Counted from the stretch's first letter, positions 49,659 through 61,101 are shown. The stretch: DNA of 64,000 nt from Spongilla lacustris (GCA_949361645.1 OX442431.1:6204473-6268472), one strand, 5' to 3'. The notes: a model not told the origin generated them from the sequence alone. Numbers and translations: made by a program.

Positions 49659-49770
49659 AACAATCAGATAAAAGTGGGAGGGTTTTTTTTTTTTTGTTTT
49701 TTTTTTTGTTTTTTTTTTTTGACCAAATCTATGGTAATTCTAATTACCAGATCGTCCAGTAAAATTAAAT
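49659..49770. promoter_or_regulatory. Shared head-to-head promoter of TRIM and POLR3D
   Basis: Only 112 bp separate the start codons of the minus-strand TRIM gene and plus-strand POLR3D. The interval holds a T-rich run of about 40 bases broken by two G (49682-49720), an A-rich tract as seen by TRIM, and A/T-rich sequence. No TATA box is placed with confidence. It must contain both 5' UTRs and both start sites unless an upstream non-coding exon exists. Confidence 0.6.
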
Positions 49771-50230
49771 ATGTCTGGTCGTCGCAGCGAGCCAGGAAAA
49801 GATCAAGGTTGGTATTCAGCAGCTTATTGAACACGAATTTTTAATACTAAATAAATGCAAAGGTGGTGATCTGAACAGGCTGGTCTCCGGCAGCCCTGCA
49901 AGGTAGGTGTACGGTGCAGTGGAGGGCTTCAGTACTAGTATGTAAGGTATCATTTGCGAACTCTTTCTCGTAGCGGTCTGGATAGACTGCCATCGATTAG
50001 AGGCAAAAGGGATTTAACTCTTACATCTCCAGTACAAGTCAGTTATTGTTCTTTCTTTTGAAGGAGGGGGGGGGGGGGGGGGGGGAGGGGGAGGGGGGGA
50101 CCTCCTATTGGGAGTTAATTGGTTTTGATTTCTAACTTTTGCAGACTCCTGTTTCTGCTATGAAGAAAGAGCCAAAGGTCTGTATGTTTATATATTTGGA
50201 CTGCTGGTAGAGGGATGGTGTGCATGCAGC

Positions 50231-50285
<55 letters not shown>

Positions 50286-53200
50286 ATATGTGTGTGGTGT
50301 GTGCATATGTGTGTACTAGTATGTGTGTTTGAAGATATGTCTATATTTATTGGCATGGTACATGTTTCTAACTTGGATCTGACAATTTGTCGCTGCGGCA
50401 TGGCAGAGGACATTTACTCCAACCATCCCTGCAAGGAGAGTTAAAAAGGAACCTTCTGATGTGCCCGATTCTGCCTCTGCCACGCCCACACCTCCTCCGG
50501 GAAAGAAGCGCGAGGGAGAGGAGAAGGGGAGGCCTAAGAACAGGCGTGCGAGGGAGATTGTGGCCTCTGCCTCAGTGTTCTCCATGGGCCCTGCTGAGAG
50601 AGCTGTAGACAGGCACAGAGGTTGGTGGGCATCAAATGGAGTGGAGTGTTGATTTTCTTCTTTTTTTTTAAATCCTAGAGAGTGCCTCAGGTAATGTATC
50701 AATGTCTTTTGCCAGGCCTGCCAAAGTGAAGTGAGCATTGTGGTTGAGGTACCTGACCCTGTTGGACGTATTATCTCTCTTGTAGGTCTGAAGTTGCTGC
50801 TGACTCCAGGTCATTTTTGGGTACAGGAATTCAAGGCGAGGTAATGTGTGCACAAGGGTTATGGTAGGTGGGTGTGAGGGGTGGTGGGGTGGGTGTGAGG
50901 AGTGGTGGGGTGGGTGTGAGTTGGTGTGAGGAGTGATGGGGTTGGTGTAGCCTGGTCGGGTGGGTGTGAGGAGTGGTGGGGTGGGTGGGAGGGGTGGTGG
51001 GGTGGGTGGGAGGGGTGGTGGGGTGGGTGGGAGGGGTGGTGGGGTGGGTGTGAGGAGTGGTGGATAAATTTACATGTGAAGTGTGCCTGGATTCAAGTAC
51101 ATGTATGGACAACTAGGGTAGTGGATCCATATGCACAGCTAGTACCTTTGAAGGGGGGTGGTCCATATGGACAGCTAGTACCTTTGAAGGGAGGTGGTCC
51201 ATATGGACAGCTAGTACCTTTGAAGGGAGGTGGTTCATATGGACAGCTAGTACCTTTGAAGGGAGGTGGTTCATATGGACAGCTAGTACCTTTGAAGGGA
51301 GGTGGTCCATATGGACAGCTAGTACCTTTGAAGGGAGGTGGTTCATATGGACAGCTAGTACCTTTGAAGGGAGGTGGTCCATATGGACAGCTAGTACCTT
51401 TGAAGGGGGGTGGTCCATATGGACAGCTAGTACCTTTGAAGGGAGGTGGTCCATATGGACAGCTAGTACCTTTGAAGGGAGGTGGTCCATATGGACAGCT
51501 AGTACCTTTGAAGGGAGGTGGTCCATATGGACAGCTAGTACCTTTGAAGGGAGGTGGTCCATATGGACAGCTAATACCTTTGAAGGGAGGTGGTCCATAT
51601 GGACAGCTAGTACCTTTGAAGGGAGGTGGTCCATATGGACAGCTAGTACCTTTGAAGGGAGGTGGTCCATATGGACAGCTAGTACCTTTGAAGGGAGGTG
51701 GTCCATATGGACAGCTAGTACCTTTGAAGGGAGGTGGTCCATATGGACAGCTAGTACCTGTGTAGGGAGGTGGTCCATATGGACAGCTAGTACCTTTGAA
51801 GGGGGGTGGTCCATATGGACAGCTAGTACCTTTGAAGGGGGGTGGTCCATATGGACAGCTAGTACCTTTGAAGGGAGGTGGTCCATATGGACAGCTAGTA
51901 CCTTTGAAGGGGGGTGGTCCATATGGACAGCTAGTACCTTTGAAGGGAGGTGGTCCATATGGACAGCTAGTACCTTTGAAGGGAGGTGGTCCATATGGAC
52001 AGCTAGTACCTTTGAAGGGAGGTGGTCCATATGGACAGCTAGTACCTTTGAAGGGAGGTGGTCCATATGGACAGCTAGTACCTTTGAAGGGAGGTGGTCC
52101 ATATGGACAGCTAGTACCTTTGAAGGGGGGTGGTCCATATGGACAGCTAGTACCTTTGAAGGGAGGTGGTCCATATGGACAGCTAGTACCTTTGAAGGGA
52201 GGTGGTCCATATGGACAGCTAGTACCTTTGAAGGGGGGTGGTCCATATGGACAGCTAGTACCTTTGAAGGGAGGTGGTCCATATGGACAGCTAGTACCTT
52301 TGAAGGGGGGTGGTCCATATGGACAGCTAGTACCTTTGAAGGGAGGTGGTCCATATGGACAGCTAGTACCTTTGAAGGGGGTGGTCCATATGGACAGCTA
52401 GTACCTTTGAAGGGAGGTGGTCCATATGGACAGCTAGTACCTTTGAAGGGAGGTGGTCCATATGGACAGCTAGTACCTTTGAAGGGGGGTGGTCCATATG
52501 GACAGCTAGTACCTTTGAAGGGAGGTGGTCCATATGGACAGCTAGTACCTTTGAAGGGAGGTGGTCCATATGGACAGCTAGTACCTTTGAAGGGAGGTGG
52601 TCCATATGGACAGCTTAGTTACTGGTGTAGGGGTAGTGGATTCATATGTGGACTGGTGATGTGTCCAGTCAGCTGTTCACTCACCCTAGTGCCAAAGGTT
52701 TGTGGGCTCTCTGTTGGCCCAACCCATGAATTGAACCCTNNNNNNNNNNNNNNNNNNNNNNNNNNNNNNNNNNNNNNNNNNNNNNNNNNNNNNNNNNNNN
52801 NNNNNNNNNNNNNNNNNNNNNNNNNNNNNNNNNNNNNNNNNNNNNNNNNNNNNNNNNNNNNNNNNNNNNNNNNNNNNNNNNNNNNNNNNNNNNNNNNNNN
52901 NNNNNNNNNNNNNNNNNNNNNNNNNNNNNNNNNNNNNNNCATGAATCATACTTAAAGAACCATACACGTACGGAAATGAATTAACTAGAATGAACTAACT
53001 TGTGTCGATCCATGTGTATGGGAATGCTGTGTGTGCGTGTCATGCGGCTGCTCTGTGGGTCATGAATGTTGTGCCCCAATATCCAAAACTTGTGGCTGGT
53101 TACATGCCATCCCTCTTTCTCCTCTTTCCCTCCCTCTTCTTTCCTCATCCCTGTCCCTAATCTTTGTTCCTCCTCCCCTCCCCTCCCCTCCCCTCTCCTC

Positions 53201-56200
53201 CCGACCCCTCCCCTCCCCTCCCCTCCCCTCCCCTCCCCTCCCCTCCCCTCCCCTCCCCTCCCCTCCCCTCCCCTCCCCTCCCCTCCCCTCCCCTCCCCTC
53301 CCCTCCCCTCCCCTCCCCTCCCCTCCCCTCCCCTCCCCTCCCCTCCCCTCCCCTCCCCTCCCCTCCCCTCCCCTCCCCTCCCCTCCCCTCCCCTCCCCTC
53401 CCCTCCCCTCCCCTCCCCTCCCCTCCCCTCCCCTCCCCTCCCCTCCCCTCCCCTCCCCTCCCCTCCCCTCCCCTCCCCTCCCCTCCCCTCCCCTCCCCTC
53501 CCCTCCCCTCCCCTCCCCTCCCCTCCCCTCCCCTCCCCTCCCCTCCCCTCCCCTCCCCTCCCCTCCCCTCCCCTCCCCTCCCCTCCCCTCCCCTCCCCTC
53601 CCCTCCCCTCCCCTCCCCTCCCCTCCCCTCCCCTCCCCTCCCCTCCCCTCCCCTCCCCTCCCCTCCCCTCCCCTCCCCTCCCCTCCCCTCCCCTCCCCTC
53701 CCCTCCCCTCCCCTCCCCTCCCTCCCCTCCCCTCCCCTCCCCTCCCCTCCCCTCCCCTCCCCTCCCCTCCCCTCCCCTCCCCTCCCCTCCCCTCCCCTCC
53801 CCTCCCCTCCCCTCCCCTCCCCTCCCCTCCCTCCCCTCCCCTCCCCTCCCCTCCCCTCCCCTCCCCTCCCCTCCCTCCCCTCCCCTCCCCTCCCCTCCCC
53901 TCCCCTCCCCTCCCCTCCCCTCCCCTCCCCTTCCCCCTCCTCCCCTCCACTCCTCTCCCCTCCCCTCCATTCCCCTCCTTACTCTCCTCCCCTCCTTTTC
54001 CCATACTTCAGTTCACTTGTCTTCCTTCCATGTTAGGAAAGGAAGGGGGTGGAACTTTGTTTAGTCTTGCATATAATTAACCCTTACTTCAAATCTCCCT
54101 TGAAGGTTAAAAGTATGATGTGTCGGTAGAATAAGGTAAATAAGGGCATACACATACACACTGGACTTTAGGTTTTCTCTCGATAAAGCCCTGTACTTAC
54201 ATGTATAGCTTCTTGGGCTTGCTAACTAAGTCTAATATTAATATTGCATCATTGCAAGACTGCTAACACCCCTTGTTTACTCAACTATTGCCCATTTGGC
54301 TATGCAATGGATGAAACTCCTACTCAATTTTTTTTTAAAGAGGGGGCGATTAAACAATACTAGGCAATTCTGAGTGTTAGGTGTCACTTGTCCCTCGTAA
54401 ATAAGGGCTGACGTTGGCAAGTGCATGTACGTACTGGTCCAGTTGGTGTGGATCATAAAGGTGGGCAGGAGGCTGGATGAGGTGGGGGTGTGCCCCTTCC
54501 TGTGGAAACCTTTTTGATTGCATATTTAATTTAGATACATCACCCACCACAACATAGGTGTAGAGGGAAAAGGGAATTAGAGGAATGGAGGGGGGGGGGG
54601 GGGTGGGGGGGGACTTGGGGGTAAATAGTTCTTTTTTGTGAGTTTTAATGCATTTTAAACAAATATTTACTCAATTGTTGCCCACACTTTCTGAATATAA
54701 ACCAGTTTGATTTGGTTGTTATTTCATGTCTAAAATGCTTTTTTATAATACTTGTACTGAAGTGTACTTCCAATTATAATATCTCCTGTCTAATACCCTT
54801 GTACCTTCAAAGTCATACACCACACACAGCACCACACACATGGAAAGCTGTTGCATTTACCTTAGTACTAGTTATACTTCCTTCTCTTCCTAAGAGATGC
54901 AATAACAACACAACAACACTCCCTTTCCAGAGATACAATAACAACACTCCCTTTCCAGAGATACAGTAACAACACAACAACACTCCCTTTCCAGAGATAC
55001 AGTAACAACACAACAACACTCCCTTTCCAGAGATACAGTAACAACACAACAACACTCCCTTTCCAGAGATACAGTAACAACACTCCCTTTCCTAAGCACA
55101 GCTATAGGCAGCCACTTCAGCAAAGTTCTTTTAAGATTTAATTAGTCTAACGTCAGTAAACTAAAGTTACTATAATATTTATAAAGGGAGAGCAACGTGT
55201 GCACATTTCCAGGCCATACGACACATCTACTGTGTGATACGAGAAATAGTATAGGTCTATCACTGATTATATTACATGTTAGTGTGCTTGTGCATTACTG
55301 CTAACATCATAATGCAATGGACTATTTGGGCATAGCCCGACCTTCGCAATTTTGTGGAAGGTCGGATATCAAGCCTATACCTAGATTTGTACCCATCTGG
55401 TAGCGAGTGTGGGCTATTATTGGGCTATTGGATACAAATCTTGGTATAGACTTGATACCCGATCTTCCACCAAATGCAGAGGTCAGGCTGCACCCAACTA
55501 GCAATGAGCCTCCTATCCAATCATAAGAGAGACTTTTTTTTGTTTGTTTAGGGTGTGGGAATGAGGGAACGAGTGTGCATTTCTGAGCTTTCTAAGCTCC
55601 AGTTATTTCACTAAGTACTTTGAAGATATTCATCACTGTATCAAATGTGCGCTTTGCGAAAGACCAACAGAGTCCAAATAATAACACCTCTAAATCCTAC
55701 ATACTAATACATGTATGTATATTCCCTGATATAGGAGTTCCATCATTCTCATATGTATACAGAAAAAGATGTATCCACACACATGCAACAATAAAGCTGC
55801 CATATGCCCATGTGCCCATGTAAAGGAATGGAGCTCCCATATGTCCATGTAAGGAATGGAGCTCCCAGGGATTTACTGCCAAGTTTGCAACAGGGGGTGG
55901 GTTTCGGAATATATATATACATTGTACATGTAAATTAAATTTAGGGGGTTGGGCAAAAATAAAAGTCTACCCTCTGCACTGCATGTGCACAATGCCATTT
56001 TATTTTGACATGGCATGTGTAAACCAGGGGGTGGGCAAACCAGGGTGTGTGTAGGGGGTGGGGGTGGCTCCCATAGGCCCATGTAAAGGAATGGAGCTCC
56101 CATCATTTGTCACCATGGTGATGGTTCTACCCCTCAGCCAATGGACACACATGGTCCAGGAGATGACCGATTGGAGGATCTCTTTGCGGACTGTCCCCAC

Positions 56201-57689
56201 CCACCCATACAGCTCCCCTTGGACTATCAGCTGCACAAGAAGCCAATAGCAGCTGTGTCTTACCTTGCCAAAGGTACATGACATGTATGGATGGTGCCCA
56301 CAGGGGAAGGGGGGGGGAGGGAGTCACATGACATGTGCATAGGGTCACATGGCATATACTAGAGACCTAGCATGTACACTGCATACCCCCTCCCCCCCCC
56401 CCCTACCAATAATTGTATATAGGCTCATGTTTAAACGAGCATATCTCCATAACCGCCAATGCTGCTACATACATGATGTTGCTACCATTTCTTTCTTAAT
56501 GCTTTACAGAGGTGTGGGGGGGTTATATGCAGTACTCTACGCTATGGGCCCACAGGAGGGGATCACATGACATACCTCACTGTGTTAGCACATGAATACA
56601 GGAGTCATGTGACATGTTGCTCTGAGTTAGCATGTGTTTACTTCACGTGCATGAATAATGTATTCAGTCCTCACTCCTTGTATGTAGTATGTCATGTGAT
56701 TGCTACATGTGTGTATGTGTATGCTAACTTCAGTGAAGCAAGAACAAGGAGTGGTCGCTGATACTCTGACCAAGATTTCCAGACAAGTTGCTCAACCTGT
56801 CATGGCTGTCAAGCCTCATCAGATCTCAGCTGACGAGCTCTTCAACCCACCACCGGTACTCTTCACCCTGCCTGCGCACCATCTCCCTGCTGTCACTCTC
56901 AGACCATTCTCCTTAGGGCACAAAGGGGCAGTTTCTCTTCTTTCAGTTCCCAGACTGCCTTCCCACCATCAAACCGGCAGCGTCCTCTGTAAGTAAGGAA
57001 GTGTCAGAGGTGGCTTCTACCCAGCCAGCAGACCAAAGCAAGATACCACCATCCACCTCTGTAAGTATCGCTGGAGGTAGAAGTTTGCACCAGCGCAAGC
57101 CTGTGCAGAATTGTGTGTACCTTTAACATACATGTACATGTAGCTAAGCACACATACACACACACACAGACAAGCAAATACATACATATACTGACGATAC
57201 ATGTACATACACACATATACTGTCAGGCGCAGACTTGCTCTCTTAAAGATGTCCCAGAAGGGCTTGTTGGAAAGCTGAGGGTTCATAAATCAGGAAAGGT
57301 CAAGTAAGTCAGATGTACTTGAATAAGGAATTGTCCGTGATACTAAGAAGTGGGATCTGTACACTAAGGAAGTGGGATCTGCATACTAAGGAAGTGGTAA
57401 CCTACATACCAAGGAAGTAGGATCTGCATATTTAGAAAATACCCAGGGTATTCGTACTTTTGTATGTGGGGAAAGGATATACTTGTAATATGAAATTCAT
57501 ATTCCCAGGTTATATCTCGGTGATGTGGTCTTAGATGTTTCCATGGGAACACCCTGTGGGTTTGTTCAAGAGCTGGTTAGTATACGGACTCAGCAGACGG
57601 CACCTCAGATGGTCTTCTTGGGCCACCTGTCACATCGGCTGGTCTGCACACCAGACTTTGAACACCTTCTGTCCAATGAAATGAGATAG
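49771..57689 (+). CDS. POLR3D: POLR3D (RPC4), RNA polymerase III subunit, middle exon(s) unresolved
   Basis: RPC4 pairs with RPC5 on Pol III and aids initiation, termination and reinitiation on tRNA and 5S genes. Supported exons, plus strand: 49771-49807, 49863-49902, 49974-50037, 50145-50177, 50407-50620, 56138-56273, 56734-56855, 56917-57060, 57227-57303, 57509-57689. Known family landmarks: [15 protein letters not shown] (like RLPSIRSRDLTLG in vertebrates), RTFTPTIP, a KKEP motif, [39 protein letters not shown], and the conserved C-terminus [37 protein letters not shown] and [17 protein letters not shown]. Phases agree within exons 1-5 and within the last five. Exon 5 ends in phase 1 while 56138 starts in phase 0, so at least one exon between them is missing from my model; it may lie in the assembly gap. 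Confidence 0.9.
50679..50840 (+). CDS. Tentative POLR3D microexon and following exon
   Basis: After exon 5 (phase 1), 'aaatcctag' precedes a 12-nt block at 50679-50690 followed by 'gtaatg', reading G-ESAS in phase. Then 'tctctcttgtag' precedes 50786-50840, reading [18 protein letters not shown], with donor 'gtaatg'. Splice signals and phases fit, but the peptide does not resemble the matching part of vertebrate POLR3D. Kept as a possibility only. Confidence 0.25.
50870..51065. repeat. G/T-rich minisatellite
   Basis: Imperfect tandem units of 'ggtggggtgggtgtgaggag' and the variant 'ggtggggtgggtgggagggg', about 21 bp each, in a POLR3D intron just upstream of the 36-bp array. The G-runs could form quadruplexes. 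Confidence 0.85.
51122..52615. repeat. 36-bp satellite, about 41 copies, in a POLR3D intron
   Basis: Unit: 'ggtccatatggacagctagt' then 'acctttgaagggaggt'. Each unit carries the palindrome TCCATATGGA. Most variation is at three sites: GGAGG or GGGGG, GGTCC or GGTTC, and rare changes such as 'ctgtgtagg' near 51758. One unit near 52376 has lost a base. Because 36 is a multiple of three, the array stays open for hundreds of codons on both strands ([12 protein letters not shown] on plus, [12 protein letters not shown] on minus). It lies between POLR3D exon 5 and the 56138 exon, and I regard it as non-coding. Confidence 0.93.
52740..52939. other. Assembly gap (200 N)
   Basis: Exactly 200 undetermined bases, a conventional gap size, just after the 36-bp satellite and before the CCCCT array. 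The true length is unknown, and POLR3D exon sequence could be hidden here. Confidence 0.99.
53166..53990. repeat. (CCCCT)n pentanucleotide array
   Basis: About 760 bp of near-perfect CCCCT from 53166, with early irregularities ('cgacc' near 53202) and three one-base losses near 53722, 53831 and 53873, then a degenerate tail to about 53990. The opposite strand is AGGGG, with strong G-quadruplex potential. Long PSPPL and RGGEG frames are artefacts. Confidence 0.95.
54905..55095. repeat. Minisatellite, unit about 38 bp
   Basis: Tandem units of 'actccctttccagagatac' plus 'agtaacaacacaacaac', with shorter versions lacking one 'acaacaac' stretch at both ends. About five units. Confidence 0.88.
55320..55500. 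mobile_element. Small inverted-repeat element (relative of 59593-60128)
   Basis: Left arm 'gcatagcccgaccttcgc' through 'tatcaagcctatacctag' (about 55330-55385) is mirrored at about 55440-55495. The same arm sequence in diverged form makes the inner inverted repeats of the element at 59593-60128, so both belong to one MITE-like family. Confidence 0.7.
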
Positions 57690-59400
57690 CACATGTGTCT
57701 CTGTTGTTTCATAAGATATTTGTTTGTCAGTTATTGAATTTGTGGCTGGTACACTGTAGCCATCTTGAGTGTGCATTATTTAGGGCATGCTCAGGCTCTA
57801 AGCATATGTGTGTACATTGAGACATGTGCATCAAGTATTGGGTACTAGTACTTGTATGCAGATTCCTGACACTAGTGATCAACAACCTTTGGTAACAGCA
57901 CAATTCCATTTTCATATATAATGTTTGCCAATCAACATCCCAATATCGCTAGCACTTCGAATAAGAGACCCCATGCATCAAAATTTGACGTGTAGATGAA
58001 ATGAATGATACTGAGACATGCACGAGCTCTAAACATCCGTAGCTAGCAGACAATATGAAGGCACAGTAAAGACGAATATAATATTATGGATGCGCGCATC
58101 TCTTACAAGGATCGTTAGTTGTTGGTAATGGAGTCAGCTTCAATCTGGCAAGGCACTTTAATTAAGTGATCTCATTGTTTCGTGTTTAAGAGCTGGTCCC
58201 TTTTGTGCCCAATGGAATCCAAAAATAAAAGTCCAGTCCTCATTTTTGTTGCTGAATAGATTGTCGTGTTATATTCAATATTGAACTTCCACTGCAAAAA
58301 TTTAGCCAATCAAAATGCAACTCCAGGCGTCTCTAGTAATAATGGAAGAGTTGCATTGTCTAGATCGATATAGAAGCCACAGCTCATGCCATTTAGTGTT
58401 CACCAGTATGAAGAGGAGCATTATAATAAAGAACGATTTATTGTTACCATTAAGACGTCGACCTGTGATCAACTGGACAATAGAGTTAATGTAAAAAGAG
58501 TGACACTTCATTTTAATTTGCAGTTATTTTTAAATTTAAACCTTTGCATACTTCAAATCTAATTAACTACTGATTTTAATGTCTTTCAATCAGCTTCAGC
58601 CAATTTCGTTGTCGATACCTCGGGAAGTCAGGTAATGGACCCACAAAATCAATAGCCTATTTGATACCAAGCTGTCATCTTTTATACAGGTGCATGTACA
58701 TACATGCATAGGATGCAATGCATGTTTGCTTGTGCATGGCATCATTTGACAAGGATCATAGGTTGTTACCTATAGCATTAAAACAAAACCACTTGATGCT
58801 ATACCGCTTACGTATCCATGCACTCACTTATACATGTATATTGTTCAGTTATTTGAGACACGCTTCTAATTAAGCCCCATTTAAGGTGAGCCATGCGGTT
58901 TTTCTTTGCATTACTGAGCACTTGTCTTCCTCAATCCATGCTTGTACTGCAGTACAATCCTGTAACAAGATATAGATGTACTTCTCCGTTATCAGAGATA
59001 GTATATATTATCTCTGCCGTTATTCAGCTGTGCATCAACCAAGGATTGTCGCTTCAACACGTTTGCACTAGCGTCGTATTCACTATATTATAGTATACAG
59101 CCCTGCATGCAACAATTAATAAACGAGCTGACACATCATGACTAATACGAGGGGGTTGATATTGTTAGTTGCAATTGCAGGCAATAATTTCTATGGCGTG
59201 ACATGACACTGAAAGTGTAAGGACGGTTTGTCTCTACATGCATGCATGTATATAGAGTGTCATGAGCGATGAATTCGTATTACCTGGGGGAAAAATTACT
59301 TCCAACGTCCCTTCTCCATATATTGCCAATCGGTTGTTAGCTAAATACTTATTGAGTTAAAATTTAAATAAAATGGGACAGTTCTCGAGAACATTTCCCC
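57690..59400. other. No recognised gene downstream of POLR3D
   Basis: A/T-rich sequence with short frames only. An AATAAA lies at 58223, about 530 bases after the POLR3D stop, and may or may not be its poly(A) signal. Confidence 0.5.
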
Positions 59401-60386
59401 ATAGAGGGGTTGCATGGATCTCGTGATGTTATGTGACGAAGCAATTTTATATGTAGAATTTTACATTGGGGGCAAAGCGTAAGGATAGTACAGCACGTCT
59501 ATTGAGTAAAACGAGCTGCGTTGTCGGGTGCTCGAAGCGATCGGACATGGAAAGCTCTTTCCTACCACCTGCCAAGTTATATAAGGTTTTTTCTAGTTGG
59601 GCGTGGCCCGCCCTTCGCGTATTGGCGGAAGGTCGGGTTGCAAGCCTATACCTGGATTTGTTCTGCTGCAACGGGGATTGCAGTCCAATCGGATTGCAGT
59701 GTTCAAGTGGGTCCCATTATCACCCAATTAGCGGCTGATGTGAGGTAATGATAGGCAGCTGTTCTTTCCATTTAATTATAACTTACATGTATATGAATTT
59801 TCATGGAGCGGACAAACATTGCTTTTGTTTGCGAATGTGTTACAGAGGCAACTAAAGAGTTGTGCTACCCTGCTACTATGAAGCCTGAACAACAATGCGA
59901 AGGGCGGGCCATGCCCAACCCGCACCCGAAGCAATACATGTACATATCTTGAGCAGCTGCTCTGCAGACATTATCACCACGTAATCTAACGCTCAATAAT
60001 CACAACCCGAATGTGCAATAAATAACGATATTCACAACGATATTGCATAACACTCCAGAACAAATCTTGGTATAGGCTTGCAACCCGACCTTCCGCCAAT
60101 ACGCGAAGGGCGGGCCACGCCCAACTAGGTTTTTTCCTGTACCATCTGCCAATTTCTGGCGAAGTAAAGAACAGCAGGAGTTGGATAGTCGATGGAGTAA
60201 GAGTCAATGCCTAAACCCGCTTGCAACACTTTAGATTCATATCTGGCTCGCGCGACCGCTGATAAACTCTGAAAATATGCTCCATTCCATTGACGCGCCA
60301 TACTCGCTTGCCCCCAATGTAAAAAAGTTGCAATATAAATTGTCACATGACATTGCGATATGACGTAGGCCATGCAACCCCTCTAT
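59401..60386. mobile_element. Nested inverted-repeat element, about 1 kb
   Basis: Inner inverted repeats of about 75 bp, 'ctagttgggcgtggcccgcc' at 59593 and its mirror ending at 60128, are nearly identical. Outside them a second, more diverged inverted pair begins 'atagaggggttgcatgg' at 59401 and mirrors at 60370-60386, including 'acattgggggcaa'. The interior has short frames: plus 59466-59738 contains CVVGCSKRSD, and minus 60125-60373 contains ARARYESKVLQAGLGID. These might be shreds of a transposon protein, for example a THAP-type zinc finger, but the evidence is thin. No transposase is present. Confidence 0.7.
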
Positions 60387-60401
60387 TGTTATAATTTTAT
60401 G

Positions 60402-61101
60402 ATGTTATAAAATGCCTTACGCCTGAATCGAAAATCAACGTCCTATTTTAACACTTCATACTACACCATTTTTCTATGGTAAAACACATTTTGAGGTCTT
60501 GCGCTAGCTCCGTCGGAATCCGTGCTAGTATTCCAACGTTCGATACCTCACGGGGTTCAAATCCGCCATAACCTTCGGCAGGAGTGATCAAATTCGGTTT
60601 ATAGGTAGAGAGGTCCCTTGTTCTTTTAACATCTATTGCGGAGCTACAGTTGAACAAACTATTTATAGGTTTTTCCCGCTTGATTCGCGCCAATGATATA
60701 ATCACCGCCTCCCCATAGTGATACGCTGAGCCGGACGCAATTTGCCCAAATCATTGGCGCGAATCGAACGCGAAAACGAGCACGTAATTTGTTCAACTGT
60801 ATTTCCGTAAGGGAGGATGACTTAAGAATTAACAAACAAAAACAATCCAAAACTTAAGGGACTTCTCTACCTGCAAACCGAATTTGAAGCGATTTGATTC
60901 TCCTGCCGAAAGTTATGGCAGATTTGAACCCCGTGGGGTATCAGACGTTGCAATACTGGCATGGAGCTAGCGCAAGCCCTCAAAATGTATTTTACCATAG
61001 AAAAATGGTGTAGTATGAAGTGTTGAAAATAGGACGTCAGTTGATAGCTGTAAATTTTCGGAAGTCATGGCGATTCAGGCGTAAGGTATTTTATAACGTT
61101 C
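60402..61101. mobile_element. Palindromic element family PF, copy C (complete, two arms)
   Basis: The left arm starts 'gttataaaatgccttacgcc' near 60403 and its mirror 'gcgtaaggtattttataac' ends near 61099. Each arm is about 320 bp and carries, from outside in, 'cttcatactacaccattttt', 'ataccccacgg'-type and 'ccataactttcggcagga'-type blocks, 'acagttgaacaaact', and 'cccgcttgattcgcgccaat'. The centre near 60735 is a short unpaired spacer. No coding capacity. Arms diverge by roughly 10 to 15 percent. Confidence 0.8.

Larger units (their letters stand above)
54060..56130. other. POLR3D intronic sequence without identified exon
   Basis: Contains a G-run cluster at about 54589-54611, a minisatellite at 54905-55095 (described separately), an inverted-repeat element at 55320-55500 and A/T-rich sequence. 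The missing POLR3D exon could be here, but I saw no convincing candidate. Confidence 0.5.

Noticed and set aside
51113..52401. Repeat proteins of 413, 279 and 201 codons from the 36-bp satellite
   Set aside because: Open on both strands only because the unit is a multiple of three. They lie inside a POLR3D intron, with no start context, splice signals or unique flanking domain.
51122..52615. Array of SRF-type CArG boxes from the CCATATGG palindrome
   Set aside because: A CArG box needs six A/T bases between CC and GG; here there are four.
53031..54080. Proline/serine and glycine/arginine/glutamate repeat proteins over 300 codons
   Set aside because: Pure translation of the CCCCT pentanucleotide array in several frames of both strands.
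60540..60580. tRNA-like 'ggggttcaaatccgcc' T-arm signature
   Set aside because: No cloverleaf can be built around it, and it lies in the arm of a palindromic element with a mirrored copy at about 60920.
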